DNA of 31,922 nucleotides from JBMTVN01 sp046047235. Lineage in GTDB: Bacteria; Verrucomicrobiota; Verrucomicrobiia; Limisphaerales; JAHDYP01. Positions 1 through 6,317 of this stretch are shown here, in pieces (the stretch's first letter is position 1; each line of letters begins with the position of its first letter). The stretch is taken from positions 1 through 31,922 of the forward strand of contig JBJOII010000060.1 of the NCBI GenBank assembly GCA_046047235.1, read 5' to 3'. A model generated the notes under the pieces. That model was not told where the DNA came from. It made no database searches and saw only the letters and a list, made by a program, of their open reading frames with translations. The position numbers were made by a program, and so were the translations under genes.

Positions 1-6
1 TTCAGG

Positions 7-51
7 AGCTGGGAGTTGGTAGCTAGTAGCTGGGGGACAGGCGCTGCGCGC
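7..51. repeat. AGCTGGG-type heptamer array, locus 1
   Basis: Five seven-base units follow one another: AGCTGGG (7-13), AGTTGGT, AGCTAGT, AGCTGGG, GGACAGG (ending 41). A GCGCTGCGCGC segment comes directly after. Unit order and the following GC-rich segment closely match 17794-17838, so this is a dispersed composite repeat rather than chance low complexity. Confidence 0.7.
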
Positions 52-81
52 AAATGCAGTGATCGCCTCCCGGCGATTCGG

Positions 82-185
82 CCCGTCGACAGGCTCAGGA
101 CGGGTCCCTTTCGGTACCGCGTCCTTGCGGCCGCGGTCTGTCGCCCGCTGGAGCGGGCTTCTGTGGATTTCGCTACGCGAAATCC
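82..185. repeat. cluster of three consecutive hairpins
   Basis: Three inverted repeats lie in 104 bases. CCCGTC (82-87) pairs with GACGGG (99-104) across the loop GACAGGCTCAG. GCCCGCT (143-149) pairs with AGCGGGC (152-158). GGATTTCGC (165-173) pairs perfectly with GCGAAATCC (177-185) across a three-base loop. From memory, the first resembles a short hairpin motif (GTCGACAGGCTCA-like) seen between genes in many bacteria. No T-run follows any of them, so they look more like REP-type extragenic elements than terminators. Confidence 0.5.
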
Positions 186-217
186 TGTTGCGCCGGTCCG
201 TGGCACGTAGCTGTTCC

Positions 218-249
218 GAAACACAGAAACACAGAAACTCTGAAACACC
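218..249. repeat. GAAACACA octamer array
   Basis: Four tandem octamers: GAAACACA, GAAACACA, GAAACTCT, GAAACACC. It lies between the hairpin cluster and the CTGAGGG-type array. It is A-rich, unlike its G-rich surroundings. Confidence 0.65.
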
Positions 250-268
250 GGGTGCGAAGCGCAGAGCG

Positions 269-296
269 CTGAGGGCGGAGGGCGGAGGGCGGAGGG
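269..296. repeat. CTGAGGG/CGGAGGG heptamer array, locus 1
   Basis: Four seven-base units: one CTGAGGG and three CGGAGGG. They are preceded by GCGAAGCGCAGAGCG, a lead-in also found before the arrays at 1418 and 29174. Confidence 0.7.
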
Positions 297-451
297 CGTT
301 GCGGCGCGTGGTGTCGCGCCGCAAGGAGAGTGGAGAGGGTGGAGTTTCGGAAGAGGTGGGGCGTTCTGGTGAGCGGCGAGATGGGGTTGCGTCACTGTGT
401 GCCGCTGATGGTAATGCAACACCGACCTTTGACTGTTGATGTCGCGGGGGT

Positions 452-1357
452 TTAGTGGCTGGGGTTGGGGTTCCAGGCTGCGAGGGTATCGAGGACGGCT
501 TTGGTGCGGGGGATTTCGTGGGTGCGGAGGAGGCTGGTGCCCCCGAGGGATGCGAGCACGGCGAAGAAGGGTTCGGCACAGCGGACTTCCTCGCGAAAGA
601 ACTCGAAGGCATGAGGCAGGGCATGGCAGACGGGCCAGCCGAGTCGGCGCAGTCGGAAAGTATGCAGGAAGGTCTGCATCTGATGGCGGATGCGGTTGGT
701 ACTGTCCTGGAGGTTGCGGTAATAGAAGCCCAGGCCGGGATCGATGAAGATGCGTTCGACGCCGCAGGAGCGGGCGATGTCGATTTCCTGTGCGAAGTAG
801 GTTTCCATTTCCGTGGTGGGGTCGTGCTTGAAGTGGAGAGCATCCACCTGGCGGACGTTTTCGCCCTGCACGTAGCACAGGATGACCGCTGCATGGTGGG
901 TCGCGACGGATTTGTAGATCGACTTGTTGGCTGTTCTGCCCGTGAGGTTGATGACGGCAGCGCCCTCTTGCAGGACGGCGTGGGCAACCTCCGGACTGTA
1001 CGTTTCGACCGACAGCAGGAGGTCTTGGTTTTTGAGGGGGGTGAGGATGGGTTGTAGCTGGGCCAGTTGGGTTTTGTCTGGAACGCGTTCTGCATTGGGT
1101 AGGGTTGACTCGGCTCCGATATCGATAATGTGGGCCCCTTGGGCTGAAAGGACCCGGGTTCGTTCGATGGCTGCGGTGGTTGAGAGGCACACACTTTCCC
1201 GGTACCAGGAATCTCTGGAGAGGTTGACCACCCCCATGAGGTAGCGGTGGTGGTTGAAGTCAAAGTTGCGGCCCTTGAGCTGAAAGGACTGGACGGGGTG
1301 GGCGAGGTCGGCCTGATAGGGTTCGATCCACTCCAATAGTTCGCGCAGCTCGAGCAT
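452..1357 (-). CDS. dihydropteroate synthase-like protein, active-site loops altered
   Basis: A 301-residue TIM-barrel protein of the pterin-binding (DHPS) family. Family signatures seen: MGVVN at residues 41-45, a DIGAES strand (79-84, DIGGES in true DHPS), SVETY (116-120, usually SVDTY), DPGLGF (206-211) and RTHEI (278-282, usually RVHDV). The start ATG at 1357 is chosen because the longer open frame to 1585 only adds repeat-encoded SALSPQ-type residues from the heptamer array. The catalytic loop that normally reads TPDSFSDG is SRDSWYRE here, and the usual SRK motif is replaced by HALPHAF (245-251). I infer that it may not make dihydropteroate. Folate synthase activity, another pterin- or methyl-binding role, and a degenerate paralogue all remain possible. 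No folate gene is adjacent. Confidence 0.8.
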   Translation of the reverse strand: MLELRELLEWIEPYQADLAHPVQSFQLKGRNFDFNHHRYLMGVVNLSRDSWYRESVCLSTTAAIERTRVLSAQGAHIIDIGAESTLPNAERVPDKTQLAQLQPILTPLKNQDLLLSVETYSPEVAHAVLQEGAAVINLTGRTANKSIYKSVATHHAAVILCYVQGENVRQVDALHFKHDPTTEMETYFAQEIDIARSCGVERIFIDPGLGFYYRNLQDSTNRIRHQMQTFLHTFRLRRLGWPVCHALPHAFEFFREEVRCAEPFFAVLASLGGTSLLRTHEIPRTKAVLDTLAAWNPNPSH

Positions 1358-1417
1358 GGGGGACAGTATAGCGTGGGGTGGGCTGAGGGCGAAGCGGGAA
1401 GCGCAGAGCGGGAAGCG

Positions 1418-1480
1418 CTGAGGGCTGAGGGCTGAGGGCTGAGGGCTGAGGGCTGAGGGCAGAGGGCTGAGGGCTGAGGT
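1418..1480. repeat. CTGAGGG heptamer array, locus 2
   Basis: Nine seven-base units in perfect register: six CTGAGGG, one CAGAGGG, one CTGAGGG, one CTGAGGT. It lies just upstream of the DHPS-like gene start. A lead-in of GAAGCG/GCGCAGAGCG segments (about 1391-1417) resembles those at 257-268 and 29108-29173. Confidence 0.85.
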
Positions 1481-1589
1481 CAAGACATGGGTGGCACATT
1501 TGGGTTTAGCGGAAGGTGCTGGCTTTGTTTGAAGGGACGTGAGAGCGTGCGAATGGACCGGTTTGGCTGATGAACGATTTTCCAAGCGT

Positions 1590-2021
1590 ATGAAGACACA
1601 ATTACAGCCGTATTTATTCTTTGGGGGGCGTTGTGAGGAGGCGATCGAGTTTTACCAGAAAGCCTTGGGGGCGCGTGTGGACTACGTGATGTATCACCGG
1701 GACAGTCCGGATCCGCATCCGCCGGGGATGTTGCAGGCGGGGTTTGAGGACAAGGTGATGCACACCACGGTGCGGATTGGGGACGCGGTGTTTATGGCAT
1801 CCGACGGTTGTGATGATCGGGTGAAGTTTGAGGGCTTTCGGATGTCGTTGGAGCTGGGGACGGAGCAGGAGGTGCTGGCGGCTTTCGGGGCTTTGGTAGA
1901 GGGAGGCACGGTGGACATGCCGCCGATGAAGACCTTTTGGTCGAAGTGTTTCGGGATGGTGACGGACCGTTTCGGGTTGGGGTGGATGTTGATGGTGCCG
2001 CCCGAGGTGCCGGAGAACTGA
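1590..2021 (+). CDS. VOC superfamily (PhnB-like glyoxalase fold) protein
   Basis: A 143-residue small protein. The start MKTQLQPYLFFGG and the following CEEAIEFYQKALGA are the hallmark opening of PhnB-like VOC proteins. The C-terminal part (PMKTFWSKCFGMVTDRFG, then W, M) is also typical of the family. VOC proteins bind a metal in a paired beta-alpha-beta-beta-beta fold and carry out varied isomerase, dioxygenase or resistance functions, so the substrate cannot be predicted. ATG at 1590 is preferred over an upstream GTG at 1539 because homology begins there. Length is normal for the family. It is divergent from the DHPS-like gene and ends 5 bp before the convergent oxidoreductase gene. No signal peptide is seen, so it is probably cytoplasmic. 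Confidence 0.85.
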   Translation: MKTQLQPYLFFGGRCEEAIEFYQKALGARVDYVMYHRDSPDPHPPGMLQAGFEDKVMHTTVRIGDAVFMASDGCDDRVKFEGFRMSLELGTEQEVLAAFGALVEGGTVDMPPMKTFWSKCFGMVTDRFGLGWMLMVPPEVPEN

Positions 2022-2026
2022 GGAGG

Positions 2027-3127
2027 TTAGTGGGGCGTTTGGGGGAGGTGGATGCGCTGGCCGGTTTGGGCGGATTGGCGGGCGGCATCGAGGATTTCGG
2101 TGGCGATGAGATTGACTTCGAGGGACGAGAGTCCTGAGGGGGTGATCTCACCGTGGCAGACGGCTGCGAGGTAGGCGAGGGGGTCGTGGTTGGGGGATGG
2201 GAGCGGGGGGGCATCGAGTTGTTGTTCCGGGTTATTTCCGAGGCGGAGGCGGATGTGTTGGGAGTCGGGGGCGATGGCGTATCCTGATGCGCCATAGACC
2301 TCCATGTCCTTGCGGTTGTAGGGCCAGTTCCACGAGGCCTGGATGACTCCCTGTGCTTTGGGGTAGGTGAGGAGGATGGTGGCTTCGTCGTCCACCTTGG
2401 GATAGACGTGGGGTTTGATTTGCTGGGTGACGGCGAGGACGGAGGTGGGGCGTTGGTTTTGCATGAGCCAGGTGATGAGGTTTGCGCCGTAGCAGCCGAA
2501 GTCGGTGAGGGCGCCGCCACCGTTGAGGACGGGGTCGGTGAGCCAGGCGAGGAAGTCTTCTGAGCAGCCGATTTCGCGGGGGCCCTGGTGTCCGTCATGG
2601 ACCACGATTTTGCGGAGGTCACCGATCCTGCCTTGTTCATGGGCGAGGCGGTAGGCTTCGTGGTTGGAGGGGTACCAGGTGGTTTCGAAGTTAATGATGA
2701 TTTGGATGTCATGCTCCCGGGCGGCGGTCTGCATTGCTCGTGCGTGGTCCATGCTCACGGCGAGGGGCTTTTCCATCATGACGTGGATTCCGCGCTTGGC
2801 GCAGGCTTGGACGACCTGGAGATGTTCGAATGTGCTGGTGAAGGTGGCGACGGCCTGGGGTTTGACCGTATCGAGCATGGTTTCGAGATCGGAATGGAGG
2901 AGGGAGGGTTTGAGTTTGTATTGTTTGGCGTAGCGTTCAGCGAGTTGGGGGTTGGGCTCGACGATGGCGACCAGTTCGACATCGCTACGGGAGGAGGTGG
3001 TGGGGATGAAGCCGTGGGCGTGGTCGTGGGTGAGGCCGACGATGGCGAAGCGGACGGGGTTGGCGTGGGTGAGAGGTTGGAGCAGCAGCGTGGCTACGGC
3101 GAGGAGCAGAGTGGTGAGGGGGTTCAT
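2027..3127 (-). CDS. secreted Gfo/Idh/MocA-family oxidoreductase
   Basis: A 366-residue NAD(P)-dependent sugar-type oxidoreductase. Residues 1-22 form a signal peptide (hydrophobic LLLAVATLLL core, ending near THA). The Rossmann fold follows from about residue 26, with GLTHDHAHG where many relatives carry a GxGxxG-like turn. The catalytic EKP motif is at 119-121 (MMEKP), and GGGALTDFGCYG marks the C-terminal alpha/beta domain. Such proteins oxidise or epimerise sugars, inositols or sugar acids. Exported forms are frequent in PVC bacteria. Start is ATG 3127, because the open frame further upstream is only translation of the ATGGGAT repeat. It is probably the last gene of the group starting at 7913; 78 bp, mostly repeat, separate it from the PVC dehydrogenase. 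The exact substrate is unknown. Confidence 0.85.
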   Translation of the reverse strand: MNPLTTLLLAVATLLLQPLTHANPVRFAIVGLTHDHAHGFIPTTSSRSDVELVAIVEPNPQLAERYAKQYKLKPSLLHSDLETMLDTVKPQAVATFTSTFEHLQVVQACAKRGIHVMMEKPLAVSMDHARAMQTAAREHDIQIIINFETTWYPSNHEAYRLAHEQGRIGDLRKIVVHDGHQGPREIGCSEDFLAWLTDPVLNGGGALTDFGCYGANLITWLMQNQRPTSVLAVTQQIKPHVYPKVDDEATILLTYPKAQGVIQASWNWPYNRKDMEVYGASGYAIAPDSQHIRLRLGNNPEQQLDAPPLPSPNHDPLAYLAAVCHGEITPSGLSSLEVNLIATEILDAARQSAQTGQRIHLPQTPH

Positions 3128-3129
3128 GG

Positions 3130-3178
3130 TTGGGATATGGGATATGGGATATGGGTTATGGGAGATGGGATATGGGTT
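3130..3178. repeat. ATGGGAT heptamer array, locus 1
   Basis: Seven tandem seven-base units: TTGGGAT, ATGGGAT, ATGGGAT, ATGGGTT, ATGGGAG, ATGGGAT, ATGGGTT. It fills most of the 78-bp gap between the PVC dehydrogenase stop (3206) and the oxidoreductase start (3127). It would therefore lie in the intercistronic mRNA, directly before the oxidoreductase start codon, where no ordinary ribosome site is visible. The same unit in the same copy number recurs at 17850-17898. Confidence 0.85.
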
Positions 3179-3205
3179 GCTGACCTTTGGCATTGGGGGT
3201 GGGGT

Positions 3206-6200
3206 TTATTCACTGAGGGGTTGGCTGGAGCGGAGGTAGGCGAAGAGGTCACGGGCTTGCTGGTCATCGAGGTGGGAGGTGAGGCCTTCGGGCATGAGGG
3301 AGAGGCCGGCGGGCTGGAGCGTATCGATATTGGAACGGGGTATAGCGATGTTTTGGCCATCGAGTCCGCGGATGACGATTTGGTGGGCGTCTTGTTGGAC
3401 GATGAAGCCGGAGAGGGATCGGTCGTCGGTGGTATCGAGGGAGAAATTTTCGTAGCCTTCGCGGATTTCGGCGCTGGGGTTGACGATGGCGAGTAGGAGG
3501 TTGGGGAGGTCGGTGCGGTTGAGGCTAGTGAGGTTGGGGCCGATGTCGCCGCCTTGGTTAAAGAGCGTGTGGCAGGAGGCGCAGGTGGCGGTGTAGATGG
3601 ATTTTCCGCGGTAGGGGTCACCGTGGCCTTCATTGATGGCTTGGGAGAGCCGGTTGATTTCGTTGGCCATATCTTCGGAGCTGGGGCGGCCGGAATTGGG
3701 CCAGAGTGTATTGATTTGGGAGTGGAGTGATTCGTCGAGGGTGGCTTTGAGTTTCCGGGCGTATTCCGGGGGGATGAGATCGGGGGGAATCGTTTTATTT
3801 TGGGCGGCGAGGAGGAGGGCGGAGCTGAGGTTGGGGCGGCTGGTGAGGAGGGATAGAGCGGCGGTGATGGTGGCAGGGGGCAGGGAGGGGAGGCGTTCGA
3901 GGGTGACGGGGGCGATTTCCGGGTTATCGAAACTTTGGAGGGCGGCGAAGGTGGACCGGAGGAGGTCGGGATCATTTTCGTAGTGGGCTAGTTGGATGAG
4001 GAGGGGGAGGGCTTCGGTGGTTTTGAGTTCACCGAAGATTTCGACGAGTTGGCGGCGTTCATCGGTGGGGGTATCGGGGTTAGAGATAGTGGTGAGGGCT
4101 TGTTGGATGGCTTGGGGGTCGTTGCGTCGGACGCCGAGGGGGAGGGAGCCGACGCCGTGTTGGTTGATGGCATCGATCAGTTCCATGGGGAGGCCGGTGA
4201 GGGAGCGGCCCTTAAAGGCGGTTTCGAATCCTTGCATGAGGAGGGCGGCGTGTTGTTTGGAGGGGGCGAGGTTGAGGAGTCGGGCACAGGCTAGGAGGTC
4301 ATCGTGGGAGCCGGCTTGGGCGAAGCGGCGCATGGTACGGGTGAGCAGGTGTTGTTGGACGAGGGGTTGGTTCCAGAGGGGCGGGTCATTGAGGGCGTCG
4401 AGAGTGGCGGTGGGGTTGCGGGATATTTTGGATTCCAGAGCCCACCAGATCATGAGGGGTTGTCGGGGGTCGGAGGCGTCTTCGGATCGGGAGGCGAGGG
4501 TTTTGATGATGGGGAGGGCGATGGGGGCGGGGAGTCGTTTGGCGGTGGCGGCGAGTTGGATGCGGACTTCGATATTGGTTTCAGTGGCGGCGAGGCTGGT
4601 GAGGTTGGAGGCGAGCGTTGGGGGGATGGGGGTGGTGGGGCTTGTTGCGGTATCGAGAGAACCGGGGAAGGGGTCGCCGATGAAGCGGGTGGTCCAGAGG
4701 CGTATTTGGGGGTCTTTGTGTTGGAGGAAGGAGAGCAATTCGGCTTCGAGGGGGCGGAGGTTTTGGCGGTTTTGGATTTGGAGGGATTGCCAGGTCCAGA
4801 GGTTATGGAGTGCGGCGGGGCCGGTATTATGGCGGACATCGGTGGCGAGGGCTGGGGGCAGGCTTGGGGTGGGGCGTTCGGAGAGGAGGCGTGAGGCGGT
4901 GTTACGCCACCAGCGGTCAGGGTGGCCCAGAAGCAGCAGTAGTCTGCTGTTATCGGCTTTGGCGAGGTTGAACGGTTGGAGGGGGGTGTAGTTCTTATTG
5001 CGGAGGCGCCAGACACGTCCGCTGGTGGCATCCATGTTGCCGTTGTAGTTCCGCCAGTGATTGATCGAGAAATCGTGCCAATCGGCGATGTAGATGGCGC
5101 CATCGGGGCCGAGTTTGATATCGACTGGGCGGAACCAGCGGTCGGAGGTGGTGGTGGCGTATTGGATATCTTTGGTTTCGAAGGTGGAGTGGGTGGGGGT
5201 GATTGAGCTGAGGACGACGCGGCCTTGGAGGGGTTCGATGCCGAAGAGTTTATTCTGGTAGGCGGGTGGGAGGGTATTGCCGTTGTAGATGAGGAACGTG
5301 TGGGTGAAGCGTTCCACCTGGTCATGGTGCATTTGGGGGAAGTAACCGAAGGCATAGGGGTTGGAGAGTTCTCCGTGTTTCTGGAAGCCTTTCTGGAGGT
5401 AGGCACCCTGGACATAATGGAAGCCGCGGGTATCGCCGCCGTTGTGGCCGGAGAAGATACGGCCGGCGTTATCCATTTCGATACCGAAGGCGTTGCCGCC
5501 GCCTTCGGAGAAGACTTCGTAGCGGCGGGTTTCCGGTTGGTAGCGCCAGATGTTTTGTCCGAGGGAGGTGATGATGTTGGTGGAGACGGGTGATTTGTCG
5601 GTGGGGAGGGGTTCGACCTTGATGTGGCCGCTGACCGTGCTGCCCTGGCAGGCGTAGAGCCAGCCGTCGGGGCCCCAGCGGAGGCTGTTGGCCACGGAGT
5701 GGGTGTCCTCGAGGCCGAAACCGGAGAGGTGGACTTCGGGGGCGGCGTCGGGGACGTCGTCGTTGTTTTTATCGGGATAGAAGAGGAGGTAGGGTGGGTT
5801 CATGACCCAGACACCACCGCGGCCGCGGGCGACTGAGGTGGCGATATTGAGGCCATCGACGAAGACCTTATGGGTTTCGAAAGTGCCATCGCCGTCGGCA
5901 TCTTCGTGGATGGAGATGCGGTCTTTGCCGGGGAAGTGGTTGGGGGGAGGTGGTGGGATCTTGTCGTAGACCGAGCGCCAGAATTTGTCGTGACTGATTT
6001 GGGTGAGTCCGGCGGGTTCGGGGTATTGGCGGTATTCGACGACCCAGAGGCGGCCGCGTTCGTCGAAGCTGAGGTGGAGGGGTTGAGTGATGGTGGGTTC
6101 GGCGAGGATCAGGTCGATGGCGAGGTCATCGGGGGTAGAGAAGGCGAGGGCGGATTGTTCAGGGGGGAGGCGGGGCGGTTCCTGTCCGCGGTCGAACTGT

Positions 6201-6310
6201 TGGGCGGGGGTGAGGAGGGTGGAGCAGAGCAGTGCGAAGCTGAGGGTGATGAGGTGGAGTGGTCGCACGCCTTTGGGGTGCTGACGGGGTTCGTGATGCA
6301 GGGCTGCCAT
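3206..6310 (-). CDS. PVC-type membrane-bound dehydrogenase with HEAT-like repeats and C-terminal haem c
   Basis: A 1034-residue exported protein of the large PVC dehydrogenase/cytochrome family. Residues 18-36 form a hydrophobic signal segment. Residues about 55-430 resemble the putative membrane-bound dehydrogenase propeller (DERGRLWVVEYRQYP; DNAGRIFSGHNGGD; LGPDGAIYIADWHD). A long helical region with HEAT-like repeats follows. The C-terminal domain carries one c-type haem site, CASCH at 910-914, then the IVNPSAEIREGYENF stretch typical of this haem domain. Such proteins are thought to oxidise sugars or polyols in the periplasm and pass electrons to the haem. ATG 6310 is chosen because it lies 7 bp after the stop of the preceding gene; the longer open frame would overlap that gene. 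It is co-transcribed with the isochorismatase-ThuA gene, and the substrate is unknown. Confidence 0.9.
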   Translation of the reverse strand: MAALHHEPRQHPKGVRPLHLITLSFALLCSTLLTPAQQFDRGQEPPRLPPEQSALAFSTPDDLAIDLILAEPTITQPLHLSFDERGRLWVVEYRQYPEPAGLTQISHDKFWRSVYDKIPPPPPNHFPGKDRISIHEDADGDGTFETHKVFVDGLNIATSVARGRGGVWVMNPPYLLFYPDKNNDDVPDAAPEVHLSGFGLEDTHSVANSLRWGPDGWLYACQGSTVSGHIKVEPLPTDKSPVSTNIITSLGQNIWRYQPETRRYEVFSEGGGNAFGIEMDNAGRIFSGHNGGDTRGFHYVQGAYLQKGFQKHGELSNPYAFGYFPQMHHDQVERFTHTFLIYNGNTLPPAYQNKLFGIEPLQGRVVLSSITPTHSTFETKDIQYATTTSDRWFRPVDIKLGPDGAIYIADWHDFSINHWRNYNGNMDATSGRVWRLRNKNYTPLQPFNLAKADNSRLLLLLGHPDRWWRNTASRLLSERPTPSLPPALATDVRHNTGPAALHNLWTWQSLQIQNRQNLRPLEAELLSFLQHKDPQIRLWTTRFIGDPFPGSLDTATSPTTPIPPTLASNLTSLAATETNIEVRIQLAATAKRLPAPIALPIIKTLASRSEDASDPRQPLMIWWALESKISRNPTATLDALNDPPLWNQPLVQQHLLTRTMRRFAQAGSHDDLLACARLLNLAPSKQHAALLMQGFETAFKGRSLTGLPMELIDAINQHGVGSLPLGVRRNDPQAIQQALTTISNPDTPTDERRQLVEIFGELKTTEALPLLIQLAHYENDPDLLRSTFAALQSFDNPEIAPVTLERLPSLPPATITAALSLLTSRPNLSSALLLAAQNKTIPPDLIPPEYARKLKATLDESLHSQINTLWPNSGRPSSEDMANEINRLSQAINEGHGDPYRGKSIYTATCASCHTLFNQGGDIGPNLTSLNRTDLPNLLLAIVNPSAEIREGYENFSLDTTDDRSLSGFIVQQDAHQIVIRGLDGQNIAIPRSNIDTLQPAGLSLMPEGLTSHLDDQQARDLFAYLRSSQPLSE

Positions 6311-6317
6311 GGGTTTG

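Larger units (their letters stand above)
1..451. other. gene-free intergenic region with repeats and hairpins
   Basis: I see no credible gene here. The open frames are short, overlap one another and run through repeats. What is present, in order: an AGCTGGG-like heptamer run (7-41) followed by a GCGC-rich segment, three consecutive hairpins between 82 and 185, four octamers of the GAAACACA type (218-249), and a run of CTGAGGG/CGGAGGG heptamers (269-296). The neighbouring DHPS-like gene ends at 452 on the minus strand, so this is its downstream region. Confidence 0.6.

Noticed and set aside
16..439. Two overlapping plus-strand open frames at the window start
   Set aside because: They run through hairpins and tandem repeats, have no recognisable domain and no ribosome site.
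1418..1480. CRISPR array
   Set aside because: Units are seven bases, contiguous and without spacers, and no cas gene is present.
1358..1585. N-terminal extension of the DHPS-like gene (SALSPQ repeats)
   Set aside because: It is translation of the CTGAGGG array. A seven-base repeat read in any frame gives a seven-residue repeat, and DHPS homology begins after the ATG at 1357.
3128..3193. N-terminal extension of the Gfo/Idh/MocA gene (NPYPISH repeats)
   Set aside because: It is translation of the ATGGGAT array. The signal peptide starts at ATG 3127.
2588..3496. Long Gly/Glu/Asp-rich plus-strand frames opposite the minus-strand genes (for example here, 6873-7958, 7959-9053, 18012-19343)
   Set aside because: They are antisense shadows produced by the strong G-rich bias of the + strand, with no domain and no conserved motif.
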